Below, one piece after another: positions 8,399-16,523 of a DNA stretch of 64,000 nt (within the stretch, counting starts at the first letter, position 1; the number at the start of each line of letters is the position of its first letter). Below the pieces are notes generated by a model. The model made no database searches. It saw only the letters and a list, made by a program, of their open reading frames with translations, and was not told where the DNA came from. Source of the stretch: Planctomycetia bacterium (GTDB lineage: Bacteria > Planctomycetota > Phycisphaerae > UBA1845 > UTPLA1); the NCBI GenBank assembly GCA_015075745.1, contig JABTTW010000001.1, positions 2,914,001 to 2,978,000 of the forward strand, written 5' to 3'. A program made the position numbers and the translations under genes.

Positions 8399-8836
8399 TT
8401 ATTTCTCCTGGGAGATGAGGCCGAAGAAGAGCAGGCCATTCCAGTGGGCACCGGTGACCACCTTCGCGATCGCGCTGAGGGAGCGGTAGCGCCTGCCCTC
8501 GAACTCGAATCCGGATTCAAGAATGGTGACGATGAGGTCGCGGCCCTTGTAGGCGCGGCGGAGCATCGAGCCTGGCGGGGGCAGACGTATGTCTCGACAG
8601 CGGCTGGGGCCATGCCCCCGGCCACGTCCAACGGCGGCGGAGACTCCTGCGTTGCCGGTTGTATCAAAACCGGAATTCCCGGCATCCGAGGCCCGACAAT
8701 TCACTTCTGATTTGTCCGCGCATCGTCGCTTGGCTCGGGCGATCATACGGCCGAGCGGGTTGAGCAACTCCGCCAGTTCGGCCAGTTGGCGCTGAGCCTG
8801 GCGTGAGAGTTGGGCGCTACGTGTCGAGTGTTTCAT
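8399..8836 (-). CDS. DUF2924-like protein with replaced N-terminus
   Basis: 145 residues. The C-terminal half (RLPPPGSMLRRAYKGRD through SAIAKVVTGAHWNG and LLFFGL) matches the C-terminal half of the full DUF2924 protein at 43290-43805 in this window. The N-terminal half is unrelated to it: it is Arg/Ala/Gln-rich (RQAQRQLAELAELLNPLGR) and has a cysteine-containing linker. DUF2924 proteins accompany serine recombinases, as both copies here do, but their function is unknown. The mismatch between halves points to recombination or decay of the N-terminal coding region, or to a distinct subfamily. Confidence 0.65.
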   Translation of the reverse strand: MKHSTRSAQLSRQAQRQLAELAELLNPLGRMIARAKRRCADKSEVNCRASDAGNSGFDTTGNAGVSAAVGRGRGHGPSRCRDIRLPPPGSMLRRAYKGRDLIVTILESGFEFEGRRYRSLSAIAKVVTGAHWNGLLFFGLISQEK

Positions 8837-8863
8837 CGCATGCCCTCGAACGTGTCACGCACA

Positions 8864-9235
8864 CTACTTGGCGAACTCAAACTGACCTCTTTCGACCTTT
8901 TTGAATCGTGCCGCCTTGCCCTTGGCGGTGATCTCCCGAAGGATCGCGGCGTACAAAGTGGCATGCGGCGTCTTGCCGCCGGGGCTCTTCCACAGGTCCT
9001 GCGTGGCCATCGCGTCGATCAGCTCCTGTGATCGCATGGGCTTGGCTGCCTTCTTGAGGACGGTCGCGGCGGCGTCGAGGGCGCTGGTGCGCTTTGGCTT
9101 GTCCACCTTCGTGGCTTTGGCCGCAGGTGCTTTTGTTCCCAGGGCGGCGATGGCCACCTTCTCCTTCGGTGCACTCGTCGCCTTGGCGTTGGCCTTCTTG
9201 TTGGTCTTCGTCGTCTTGGTCTGCTTCGTACTCAT
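8864..9235 (-). CDS. HARE-HTH (winged helix) protein with basic tail
   Basis: 123 residues in two parts. Residues 1-50 are a Lys/Ala/Thr-rich, histone-like basic tail. Residues ~52-120 form a HARE-type winged helix (SALDAAATVLKKAAKPMRSQ, then ELIDAMATQDLWKSPGGKTPH, shown in two pieces, and ILREITAKGKAARFKKVERGQFE). HARE-HTH domains are known from RNA polymerase delta subunits and from proteins linked to DNA modification. An AGGAG ribosome-binding site precedes the ATG. It lies in the recombinase cassette upstream of the DUF2924-like gene and may act as an accessory DNA-binding protein. Confidence 0.75.
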   Translation of the reverse strand: MSTKQTKTTKTNKKANAKATSAPKEKVAIAALGTKAPAAKATKVDKPKRTSALDAAATVLKKAAKPMRSQELIDAMATQDLWKSPGGKTPHATLYAAILREITAKGKAARFKKVERGQFEFAK

Positions 9236-9266
9236 CGATTGACTCCTTGGTTAAGGTCCGGCCGCA

Positions 9267-9542
9267 TCAACGTGATGCGGCGTTTTCACATATCTCTGGC
9301 CTTTCGCGCCGCAAGCTCCATTTGCTCGTTCGCTTACTTGATCGATTCAAGCGTCCGAACCTGCTTGGTGTTGCGAACAGGTATTCGCCTTCGCGGGTGC
9401 GAATCGTCAGGGTCAGGCGGCCGCGGGCCATGAAAGCGCCGTTGCGAACGACCCGGCCGATTCGGTAGTTATTGCTGCCCGAGATCACCATGACCTCTTT
9501 CCCGTCGAGTTTGGTTCGTATGTGGTGTGTCTTCGTCATCAT
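9267..9542 (-). CDS. Small basic protein of unknown function
   Basis: About 91 residues starting at tandem ATG codons (9540-9542 and 9537-9539), preceded by a GAGAAAGAGAAG purine run; the longer frame to 9611 is not supported. The sequence is rich in Arg and beta-prone (KLDGKEVMVISGSNNYRIGR, VVRNGAFMARGRLTLTI). It sits at the upstream end of the recombinase cassette transcript. I do not recognise a family. Confidence 0.5.
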   Translation of the reverse strand: MMTKTHHIRTKLDGKEVMVISGSNNYRIGRVVRNGAFMARGRLTLTIRTREGEYLFATPSRFGRLNRSSKRTSKWSLRRERPEICENAASR

Positions 9543-9737
9543 CTTCTCTTTCTCGCTCGGTACGCCCCATGCGTACAACCACATGAGGGCAAGTCTGGCG
9601 AACACAATCAAGACAATCCGGCCAGGATTCCGAGGGGATTGTGCAGATTCTTCGAGATATATTTGCGACCATTAGGCCTAAGACAGGCACAGATGTTGCA
9701 TGGCTACTTGGTTGTTAGAGTAGATGATGGCGTCTAA

Positions 9738-10001
9738 GGAGGTATCAAGAGTTTGGTGCCCTTCAGCGCCGACATTCGGTCTGAACCGCGTCTCGGGCTG
9801 GAGCGGTCTGTGCTGGCACAGAAGTACGCGGCGGTGGACCGTGACGACGCCAGCGTTTGGTGGGATGCTGAATACGCCAAGACGCCGACGACGGTGGCCC
9901 AGCGGGTTCACATTCTGAGCGGCGCAATCTTTCCTATCTTTGACAAGATCATGGGCTCGTCGGGCATCCAGAGCGTGAAAATTGCACCAGCGGTGCCCTG
10001 A
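9738..10001 (+). pseudogene. Decayed fragment, possibly strawberry-notch-type helicase
   Basis: A short plus-strand frame without a plausible start (only TTG 9753) encodes WWDAEYAKTPTTVAQRVHIL and SGAIFPIFDKIMG. From memory this resembles the C-terminal part of strawberry-notch-type SF2 helicases found on phages and plasmids (a VHLLTG-x-LLPIWDRLP-like segment). The fragment has stops on both sides and lacks helicase motifs, so it would be a relic. It lies just before a terminase relic on the same strand. Confidence 0.3.
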
Positions 10002-10057
10002 GGAGGTACAGCGCTGGTGGGTCTGAACCTCGCTCCGTCGGATGTGCCAAGCGTCAA

Positions 10058-10249
10058 GCAGCGGCTCGGCATTGGCACGCCACTGAGGCAAACGTGGCCG
10101 TTGAAACCGACGCGGCGGGAAACCTCAAACCCTCCAAAAAGAAATCCACGGAACGCATCGACGGGATCGTGGCCACGGTCATTGGCCTGGGCAGAGCCCT
10201 GCTCGAAGAGGGCGAATGCAACCCCCGCGTGTTCCTGATTCTGTGGTGA
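10058..10249 (+). pseudogene. Relic of a phage terminase large subunit C-terminus
   Basis: In the frame ending at the TGA 10247-10249, the translation reads ANVAVETDAAGNLKPSKKKS followed by TERIDGIVATVIGLGRALLEE. The pattern of ETDAxGNxKPxK, then ERIDGIVA, then a terminal amphipathic helix is typical of the extreme C-terminus of phage large terminases. No ATPase or nuclease motifs are found upstream, so only the tail survives. It differs from the intact terminase at 38020-39720, so it comes from a different phage lineage. Confidence 0.6.
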
Positions 10250-10391
10250 ACAGACGATAGGATCCGGTATTAGAGTCTCCATTTGTCGCTTGTTTAACCC
10301 CCTTTTTGAATTCCCTTCGAATTGGCATCCGGAACCCTTGCCAATCAATATGTTTAGCAAAACTGTCCTTCCGTAGGTGGTATCGCGATCC
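10250..10391. other. Short intergenic gap after phage relics
   Basis: No gene, repeat or convincing terminator is seen between the terminase relic and the tetR-type gene; the sequence is locally AT-richer than its surroundings. Confidence 0.4.
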
Positions 10392-11003
10392 TTACTGCGG
10401 CGCTAGAGTCTCGAGATAGCCTGCGAATCCAGCCACGGACTGTTTGAATACTCTATTGTCAGACGCTGGTTTCGCGATACCGACTACGCCTTCGATAGCG
10501 GCCACGATGAATGCAGCAGCATTGACTGTTTCTAGATCGCGCCGGACAAGCCCATTCCGCTGGCCGCGTCTCAGAGCGCCAGCGAGTACGGATCGCCAAT
10601 CGTCGAGCAGCGCATTCATGCGGGCGCCAAACCCCGAATCCACTCCCCCGACTTCTTGAATCAGGTTGTTCAACGGGCACCCCTGTGCCAGGTGACGATT
10701 GGGCAGTTTTGTCAAGCTCTGCATTCGTGCCCTGAGTTCGCCTAGCGGGTCTTCGGTGCGCACAAATGGGTCAATCCAACGCTCTCGAACCCATTGTGCC
10801 ACTACCTCGTCGAATACGCAGTATCCGAGTTCGTTCTTGTTCCTGAAATGGTGATAAATCGCGCCCTTCGTGACGCCGGCTCGTGACATGATCGCGTCCA
10901 GCCCGGTTGCTTGGAATCCGTTCCTGAAGATCAGGGAAAATGCGGCACCGATGAGTTTTTCACGGCTTGTCGCGCGAATCCGTTGATTAGTCTGCTTGCC
11001 CAT
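10392..11003 (-). CDS. TetR/AcrR-family repressor
   Basis: 203 residues from ATG 11003. The N-terminal helix-turn-helix (FQATGLDAIMSRAGVTKGAI followed by YHHFRNKNEL) is characteristic of TetR regulators. The C-terminal all-helical ligand domain includes AQGCPLNNLIQEVGG, seen in TetR_C_6/AcuR- and NemR-type regulators of electrophile or reactive-aldehyde response. The gene is divergent from a small membrane protein, with a perfect 38-bp palindrome between them that is almost certainly its operator. Autorepression is expected. Confidence 0.9.
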   Translation of the reverse strand: MGKQTNQRIRATSREKLIGAAFSLIFRNGFQATGLDAIMSRAGVTKGAIYHHFRNKNELGYCVFDEVVAQWVRERWIDPFVRTEDPLGELRARMQSLTKLPNRHLAQGCPLNNLIQEVGGVDSGFGARMNALLDDWRSVLAGALRRGQRNGLVRRDLETVNAAAFIVAAIEGVVGIAKPASDNRVFKQSVAGFAGYLETLAPQ

Positions 11004-11055
11004 CCTAGCGCCTCGAAATGGATTCTGAAGGGTTACGGTACATCGCTGGCACACC

Positions 11056-11093
11056 TCTTGACAGCATACCGACCGGTCGGTATGCTGTCAAGA
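11056..11093. promoter_or_regulatory. 38-bp perfect palindrome: TetR operator with two overlapping promoters
   Basis: The sequence is a perfect inverted repeat centred at 11074/11075, with core ATACCGACCGGTCGGTAT. On the plus strand TTGACA (11058-11063) and TATGCT (11081-11086) are separated by exactly 17 bp. By symmetry the minus strand has the same pair (TGTCAA at 11086-11091, AGCATA at 11063-11068). One bound repressor site would therefore shut both the repressor gene and the divergent small membrane protein. Confidence 0.85.
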
Positions 11094-11275
11094 ACAAGGT
11101 CGGAGGAGCTCGAAGATCTGAGCGAGAAGACCGTGCCGGTAGTGATGGACAGCTCTTGATAGAAACCCGATCGCCCGTCCATAAGAGTTTTTTCAGCGGT
11201 CACTGCGGGTGGATGCGTGATGTAAAAAACTCTCAATTGACAAGTAACGACCCCAAGAGAAAGGAACAGGAAACC

Positions 11276-11518
11276 ATGAATTCGAAACGCCTGGCAGTTG
11301 TATGTATCGGACATGCACTCATATTTGCGGCTGCTATTCTGATCTCTTCGTTGGTGCTTGCGGGTACAGGACATAACCAGACGATATCCAACTTGATTCT
11401 TGCTCTCTGGTTCATTTCCTCCTTGTTCATTCCCGGGACCGCCGAGAGAGTCAAATGCGAATGGTCATGCATCCGGAGGCTCTTCGGTTTTTCGGGCAAA
11501 CCATCGTCAAAGGGATGA
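11276..11518 (+). CDS. Small two-helix membrane protein
   Basis: 80 residues from ATG 11276, preceded by AAAGGAACAGG. Two hydrophobic segments (about residues 7-29 and 39-54) suggest a hairpin inner-membrane protein with a Cys-containing, basic C-terminus (VKCEWSCIRRLFGF). No family is recognised. It lies downstream of the palindromic promoter-operator with a leader of roughly 180 nt. It is therefore the probable target of the divergent TetR-type repressor and may respond to the same chemical signal. Confidence 0.6.
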   Translation: MNSKRLAVVCIGHALIFAAAILISSLVLAGTGHNQTISNLILALWFISSLFIPGTAERVKCEWSCIRRLFGFSGKPSSKG

Positions 11519-11804
11519 TGGGTTTGGCGGACAGGATTCACAGATCATTTAGACCGCACTCACCTCGCGCTTCGGCAGAGTTGAACGCGCGTTAGCGGAA
11601 TCACGCTTAACAGTTTTCGAATTGGAAACTCGGAGCCCCAATTCATGAATTCGAAGTTGCCTTGATTGTTGCCCTTAAGTGCGGTTCCAAGGGGCCCTGT
11701 TCGAGTGAGTCACGGCGGGCCTTCTCGGCAGGTGCCAGCCGGCATGTCTGGGAGCGTTGACAATGCACGTTTGCGAGGCTTGCGTATGTTGGCCAGACCG
11801 ACGG
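11519..11804. other. Gap without a supported gene
   Basis: Between the small membrane protein and the IS3-type relic I see only short, compositionally poor frames on both strands and no strong promoter or hairpin. Confidence 0.4.
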
Positions 11805-11960
11805 TCGCATGAGTCGGGCGTTTTTTTTCTCCAACTCCTCAAGTCGTTAGGCCTGGTCGGCCTTCAAACCGCCGTACTCCTTCAGCCAGCGGTAGTACGT
11901 CTGCACCATCACGCCGAATTGCTTGCAGGCATGGACGATTGTTTGTCCCTGAGAATCCAT
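11805..11960 (-). pseudogene. IS3-family orfA relic
   Basis: Reading the minus strand from ATG 11960 gives TIVHACKQFGVMVQTYYRWL, then KEYGGLKADQA, an in-frame TAA (11847-11849), then RLEELEKKNARL. This is the helix-turn-helix and leucine-zipper part of an IS3-family OrfA, cut at both ends and interrupted by a stop. A complete, different IS is inserted 58 bp further on. Confidence 0.65.
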
Positions 11961-12201
11961 GACCAGTTTTGACAGGTAATGGAAACACGCTATGCGAAAG
12001 GGGATAATGAGCTAAAATGTAGTGTTTCACGCCAAATGAGACAGTCGGCACTTCCGGTATAGTGATGGATGCTCCGAGTCCCCTGAGGGAGAACCAGCTT
12101 CGCAGGTTCCCCCTCAGACTCCCCCTCCTTGAGCTTCTTCCCCTCCGCGGGGAGGCCTTGTTGGAGAGGGCAGCAGGTTTGGTCGCACGGAGGAACGTAC
12201 C

Positions 12202-12507
12202 GTGTCCAATCGTAAGCCACGTCGTAGCTGGAAGCCGGCGGACAAGCTCCGCATTGTGCTGGAGTCCATGAACTCCGACGCCAAGCTGGCGGAGATCTGC
12301 CGCCGCGAGGGTCTCTCGCCCAACCTGGTCTATCAGTGGCGCAAGGCCCTGATGAAGTCGGCGGACAGCGTCTTCGCCCGCAAGACCAAAGACGGTGGGC
12401 CGGACCCCAAGATCGAAAAGATGGCCGCCGAGAATACGCGGATGAAGAGCGTCATCGCCGAGGTGATCGCCGAGAACCTCGAACTAAAAAAAACGCTCTC
12501 GGACTAA
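12202..12507 (+). CDS. IS transposase OrfA
   Basis: 101-residue helix-turn-helix protein of the IS3/IS911 OrfA type (LRIVLESMNSDAKLAEICRR, then EGLSPNLVYQWRKAL), with a C-terminal leucine-zipper-like heptad region (KMAAENTRMKSVIAEVIAEN). It binds the IS ends. The gene ends shortly after an A8 run at 12486-12493, read here as CTA AAA AAA ACG, where a -1 slip would enter the OrfB frame. Confidence 0.85.
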   Translation: MSNRKPRRSWKPADKLRIVLESMNSDAKLAEICRREGLSPNLVYQWRKALMKSADSVFARKTKDGGPDPKIEKMAAENTRMKSVIAEVIAENLELKKTLSD

Positions 12508-13556
12508 GCGACCATGCCCAGCTTCCGACAGAACTCCAGCGCGAGGTGCAAGCAGTGGTGACGCAGACAAAGCAGCGCATCCGATGGCCCCTGCGGCGAA
12601 TCCTCCGCCATCTGGAGATCGCCCCGGCCACCTACCACCGATGGCTCACCAGAGCCGGCGATGGGGCCTCCGCGCCGACGGCCCGCGCTGCATCAGGGTC
12701 GCTGTTTGAAATTCTGCTCTGTGAACGGCAGAAGATCATCGACTATGCCCTGAGCCACGCAGACCTGCGACACCGCGAATTGGCCTGGAAAATGTTGGAT
12801 GAAAACGTGGTCGCGCTCAGTCCCTCGACGGTCTATCGCGTCCTGGGTGAAGAGAATCTGGTGTGCCGCTGGGTTCCCCGGGGTAAGAGAAAAGGCGTCG
12901 GTCGGGGCGACCGGCCGACCCGACCCAACGAACAGTGGCAGACCGACCTCCGCTATGTGAAGGTTGGGCTGCGGAACTTTTACTTGCTGGCATTTCTGGA
13001 CGTGTATTCGCGCTACATCGTGCATCACGAACTCCTGCGCTTCATGGATGGTCGCAGCGTCGCGATCGCCGCGGCCACGGCCATTGGAAAGCTTCCCGCC
13101 GGTATTCGCCCGACCATCCAGAGCGACCACGGCTCCTGCTACATCGCCCGGGAGTTCGCCCAGACCCTGGACGCCATGGACGTGGGACATCATCTGATCC
13201 GGCCGCACACGCCGACCGACAATGCTGAAATCGAGCGGTGCAACCGGACCATTGGCGAGAAGATTGATGAGGCGTTGGAAGTGCTGGAGACTGCCGACTT
13301 CGCCGCCGCCGAGGCTGTCATCGACGGCGTCATCGACCATTACAATCACCACCGGCTGCACAGCAGCCTGAACTATCTGCGGCCGGTGGACTATTATCGA
13401 GGTGATCCGGAGCCGCTCCTGGCCGAGCGACGCCGGAAATTAAAAACGGCCAGGGAACTGCGAAAGCAGGAGAACTTGAAACTGCGACAAAAACGACTGC
13501 CCTACCAGGCAGAGGAAACCATCCTTAATTCCGAAAGGCAATTTGTCTCACTTTGA
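12489..13556 (+). CDS. IS transposase OrfB (DDE integrase), -1 frame
   Basis: Catalytic part of the transposase, in the -1 frame relative to OrfA and open from before the slippery run. The rve/DDE domain shows WQTDLRYVKVG (first Asp), IQSDHGSCY (second Asp) and DNAEIERCNRT (Glu), followed by the usual HxRLHSSLNY block. There is no good independent start near the frame switch, so synthesis as an OrfAB fusion by programmed frameshifting at the A8 run is most likely, as in other IS3-family elements. Confidence 0.85.
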   Translation, partial: KNALGLSDHAQLPTELQREVQAVVTQTKQRIRWPLRRILRHLEIAPATYHRWLTRAGDGASAPTARAASGSLFEILLCERQKIIDYALSHADLRHRELAWKMLDENVVALSPSTVYRVLGEENLVCRWVPRGKRKGVGRGDRPTRPNEQWQTDLRYVKVGLRNFYLLAFLDVYSRYIVHHELLRFMDGRSVAIAAATAIGKLPAGIRPTIQSDHGSCYIAREFAQTLDAMDVGHHLIRPHTPTDNAEIERCNRTIGEKIDEALEVLETADFAAAEAVIDGVIDHYNHHRLHSSLNYLRPVDYYRGDPEPLLAERRRKLKTARELRKQENLKLRQKRLPYQAEETILNSERQFVSL

Positions 13557-13708
13557 GTGAAACATTTCAAAAAGCGTAACCCGTGAATTCCGTGTGGGTT
13601 GCGGTTTTGACCCAATTGAATCCTCTACTCGACACGGCCCGTGGGTTGGCATTGGCGATGGCATGAAGAATGGTGCGATTTTGAGCGTCCTCATGGTCCA
13701 GTCCAGCA

Positions 13709-14938
13709 TCAGGTTCCGAGTGCCAAGACCAGTAGCTGGATGTCCAACCCGTCCACCGCACCATCACCGTTAAAGTCTGCCCGAGCAATCTGTGCGGGAT
13801 CCTGCTCGTTTCCTAGCAAGGTTTCCACGAAGGCTGCCACATCATTTAGATCTTGTTCCCCATCTGCGTTGAGGTCGGCGAACGGTCGGATGCCGAACCA
13901 TGATCGCGAGAAGGGTGAGGCAAGGAAGAACTCCACGAGCGCGTCCGCGACCTTTGCGGCACCAACAGGCCCGGGGTGTGTCCCGTCAGATTGAAAATCA
14001 CCGCATTGCCAAACCATGCCGTCGGAACGGGGTGAAAGGCCGTCGGCCCAGAGGTAGGGTCCCCAAGTCAGCCATGGGGTCACGGTGTTGTAGTTGAGGT
14101 CTCCGGCGATGGGATCGCCGGGGGCATTTGACATTTGATCTATCTGAGACTCCACCAACCACTTGACGGAAAAACCAGATTCGTAGGCATAGGGCTCGGG
14201 GTTGAGGGCATTCGTCGCGTACCCGGCATAGATGCGGCTGGAAAAGAAGATGCTTCGGAGGTTTGGGTACCTCGTCTGACAGGCCCTCACAGTGTTTCCC
14301 AGGCGCGTCATAAGAACGAAGGCGTCGGCGGAGGGACTGGGCAGTGATACTTGCGGCACGGCGTCGGCCTGCTTGAGCCAGACGACTTGCACTTGTGCTT
14401 CGGTTAGGCCGCGTTGTGCCAGGATGGACTGAGCAGTGTCGTAAACGGGCGAGGCGGCGGACTGCCAGCTGGAGGCGTCCTGGCCGCCTTGGGCGGCGTT
14501 GACGATCTTTAGGGTCGCATGATTGACATCAGGGTGAATGGCGGCGCGCGACGCAAACTGCATGAACTCAATCGACGTATTCGACATTCCGACGGACATG
14601 AGCACGACGCTCCCGGCCGGGCTGGGATCGCCGTTGGCGTCCAGCGGGCCGATGCCGAGGGCGCGTCTTGCCCCTTCCAGTCCGTGGAGGGTGGGCGGGT
14701 GATTACGTCCTCCTTGGAATAGTCCAACTGAGTAGATGCCAAGATGAGGTTCTTGCGCCAGATCAACCAGCGGCGGAAAGCCGACCGACGACCCGGCGCA
14801 GTTCTGCCCCATTAAACGATTGCCGGGCAGAATGGAAAGCATCGCGATCACTAGGCCGGTTGTCACCGGCAGGTTGCGCGGACGGTTCAACTGATACCTC
14901 TTACCCGGAAGGGCTCGATGATGCGGAATAACAAGCAT
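13709..14938 (-). CDS. Secreted SGNH-type esterase with C-terminal dockerin repeats
   Basis: About 409 residues from ATG 14938 (the frame opens at 15022). A signal-anchor-like segment (LPVTTGLVIAMLSILP) is followed by an SGNH/sialate-esterase-like domain with LMSVGMSNTS, NAAQGGQDASSWQ and a DGTHPGPVGAAKVADAL catalytic Asp/His block. The C-terminus has two Ca-binding dockerin-type EF-loops (DLNADGEQDLNDVAAF and DFNGDGAVDGLDI). Such tails are frequent in planctomycete exported proteins and may tether them to the cell surface. Substrate unknown; probably an acylated polysaccharide. Confidence 0.75.
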   Translation of the reverse strand: MLVIPHHRALPGKRYQLNRPRNLPVTTGLVIAMLSILPGNRLMGQNCAGSSVGFPPLVDLAQEPHLGIYSVGLFQGGRNHPPTLHGLEGARRALGIGPLDANGDPSPAGSVVLMSVGMSNTSIEFMQFASRAAIHPDVNHATLKIVNAAQGGQDASSWQSAASPVYDTAQSILAQRGLTEAQVQVVWLKQADAVPQVSLPSPSADAFVLMTRLGNTVRACQTRYPNLRSIFFSSRIYAGYATNALNPEPYAYESGFSVKWLVESQIDQMSNAPGDPIAGDLNYNTVTPWLTWGPYLWADGLSPRSDGMVWQCGDFQSDGTHPGPVGAAKVADALVEFFLASPFSRSWFGIRPFADLNADGEQDLNDVAAFVETLLGNEQDPAQIARADFNGDGAVDGLDIQLLVLALGT

Positions 14939-15166
14939 GAGCACAACTCTCTTCTCCCCAGTGTTTATTCTCGTTTGGTGGCGGGAATTGCATGATTCTG
15001 GGACGATTAGGGATGATTCCATAGATCACCTCGTCTCGTGGATCCGTGGAGGGCGCCGGGATTGGCATCTGAAATGGTGCAATTTCGAGGGGTCTTCCAG
15101 GAATGTACACCGGGGGAACGAATTCGCAGGCGTAGTTTCTGCGGCTGAACTCGGATTGGAAGTCGA

Positions 15167-15739
15167 TTGAAACTGACCCGGGATAGCGAAGGGTTCCTTC
15201 AGCAATTGGAGCCATTACGGCACCAGCTTTACGGGTACGCGCATCGTGCGCTGAATCGGTCGGACCAGGTCGCCGATGTGCTTCAAGAAACCGTGATGAC
15301 GGCGTGGCGAGAGTATCCGCGTTTTCTGGCCGGTACGAATTTTCGGGCATGGGTGTTTCGGATCATGGTAAACACGATCTTCACATTCAATAAACGAACT
15401 GGTCGCGAGCGAACAATTTCCGACGTCGATACAACGTTGGATGTCGAGGCTGTGCTGGAGCATGAATCCGAATGGGCTTTGATTCTTGAGGAACCGAGCC
15501 GCTTGCAGGACATTCTCGACGAACGACTGGTTCAAGCGCTGGATGACCTGGGACCGAACGAGCGGCAGTGCTTCCTCCTGGGTCAGTTGCAGGAGTTTTC
15601 GTACAAGGATATCGCTGACATGCTTGATCTCCCGTTGGGCACAGTTATGTCGCACGTCCATCGCGCTCGCATAAAGTTACGGGAGCGGCTGGCAAGTTTT
15701 GCGATTGAACGCCGGTACATATCGGGGGGGCGACCATGA
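15167..15739 (+). CDS. ECF RNA polymerase sigma factor
   Basis: 190-residue sigma factor with region 2 (LYGYAHRALNRSDQVADVLQ, TVMTAWREYPRFLAGTNFRA) and region 4 (QALDDLGPNERQCFLLGQ, FSYKDIADMLDLPLGTVMSH). The only plausible start is TTG 15167, because the first ATG codons lie inside region 2. Its stop overlaps the next gene by ATGA, a zinc-finger anti-sigma factor, so the pair is translationally coupled. It would direct transcription of an envelope or redox stress regulon, likely including the genes downstream. Confidence 0.9.
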   Translation: MKLTRDSEGFLQQLEPLRHQLYGYAHRALNRSDQVADVLQETVMTAWREYPRFLAGTNFRAWVFRIMVNTIFTFNKRTGRERTISDVDTTLDVEAVLEHESEWALILEEPSRLQDILDERLVQALDDLGPNERQCFLLGQLQEFSYKDIADMLDLPLGTVMSHVHRARIKLRERLASFAIERRYISGGRP

Positions 15740-16497
15740 ATTGCCAACAGGCACGTAGCCGACTGAGCCCTTATCTCGATTCCGAACTCGACGCCGGCAC
15801 AACCTTCGCGATAAGCGAGCACCTGCGAGGCTGCGACGGGTGCCGTGGTCGATTTGAGGCTGAGCGCGAGGTCGAGCGGCTAGTCGCCACCCGGCTTCAG
15901 TCAGTTCACGTGCCGAACGCACTGTGGGACGAAATCGTGCGCCCGATCCGACAACGGTCATTCAGTCGTTGGCGGCTGTACGTACCGCTGGCCACCGCTG
16001 CGGCAGTCCTCATCGTCACCTGGACCGGGTGGACCCTTAGCAGACGGGAGAGGATTCAACCGCACTGGGTGGTCCAGGAGTTTCTGGCCGAAACCGACGG
16101 TGGCCAGCCATTTGCGACGTCGTCTCCCCGAGTGAACAGCGCGGGCATGACGATGCCCCTCGAGCCGTTCGCGGACCTGGTTGTCAGTCTTGCCGGCGAA
16201 TACGCACTGAACCATGTTGTTCAGATGGTGCGGCTCGACACGAAAGCGGACGAGGATGGCGCCGAGTTTGTAGAACTTCGGCTGAACTGTTGCGGCGAAC
16301 CAGTGCTACTGCGGGCGGCGAGGCGGGATCATCCCGGCCGTATGCGTGAGTTCATCGGTGCTGATTCATCGAAGCTCGCATCGCTCCCAACGACCGACAA
16401 GGTGACTATCACCGAGCGCGAAGTGGGTGATTATGTTGTCGTGGCTGTTTCGCGGCATCCGGTATCACAGCTCCTTTCGGGGATACGGATTCAGTAA
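15736..16497 (+). CDS. Zinc-finger anti-sigma factor
   Basis: 253 residues. The N-terminal ZAS/zf-HC2 motif is ISEHLRGCDGC (H29, C33, C36, with C3 as possible fourth ligand). It is followed by one transmembrane helix (LYVPLATAAAVLIVTWTGWT, about residues 85-105) and a ~145-residue periplasmic sensor domain with no recognised family. Hx3Cx2C anti-sigmas hold their ECF partner at the membrane and can release it on thiol oxidation or regulated proteolysis. A thioredoxin-like protein and a DegP-like protease follow immediately, consistent with such control. Confidence 0.9.
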   Translation: MNCQQARSRLSPYLDSELDAGTTFAISEHLRGCDGCRGRFEAEREVERLVATRLQSVHVPNALWDEIVRPIRQRSFSRWRLYVPLATAAAVLIVTWTGWTLSRRERIQPHWVVQEFLAETDGGQPFATSSPRVNSAGMTMPLEPFADLVVSLAGEYALNHVVQMVRLDTKADEDGAEFVELRLNCCGEPVLLRAARRDHPGRMREFIGADSSKLASLPTTDKVTITEREVGDYVVVAVSRHPVSQLLSGIRIQ

Positions 16498-16523
16498 ACC
16501 AACAAGCACCAGAGGCATTGCTT

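Larger units (their letters stand above)
12018..13569 (+). mobile_element. Complete IS3-type insertion sequence
   Basis: 1552-bp element bounded by imperfect inverted repeats of about 27 bp. The left end begins TGTAGTGTTTCAC (12018) and the right end, read inward on the other strand, begins TGAAATGTTTCAC (13569); both continue to a shared TGAGACA. The element starts TG and ends CA and is flanked by a 4-bp AAAA duplication (12014-12017 and 13570-13573). It carries two overlapping transposase frames with an A8 slippery run between them. It looks intact and possibly active. Confidence 0.85.
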
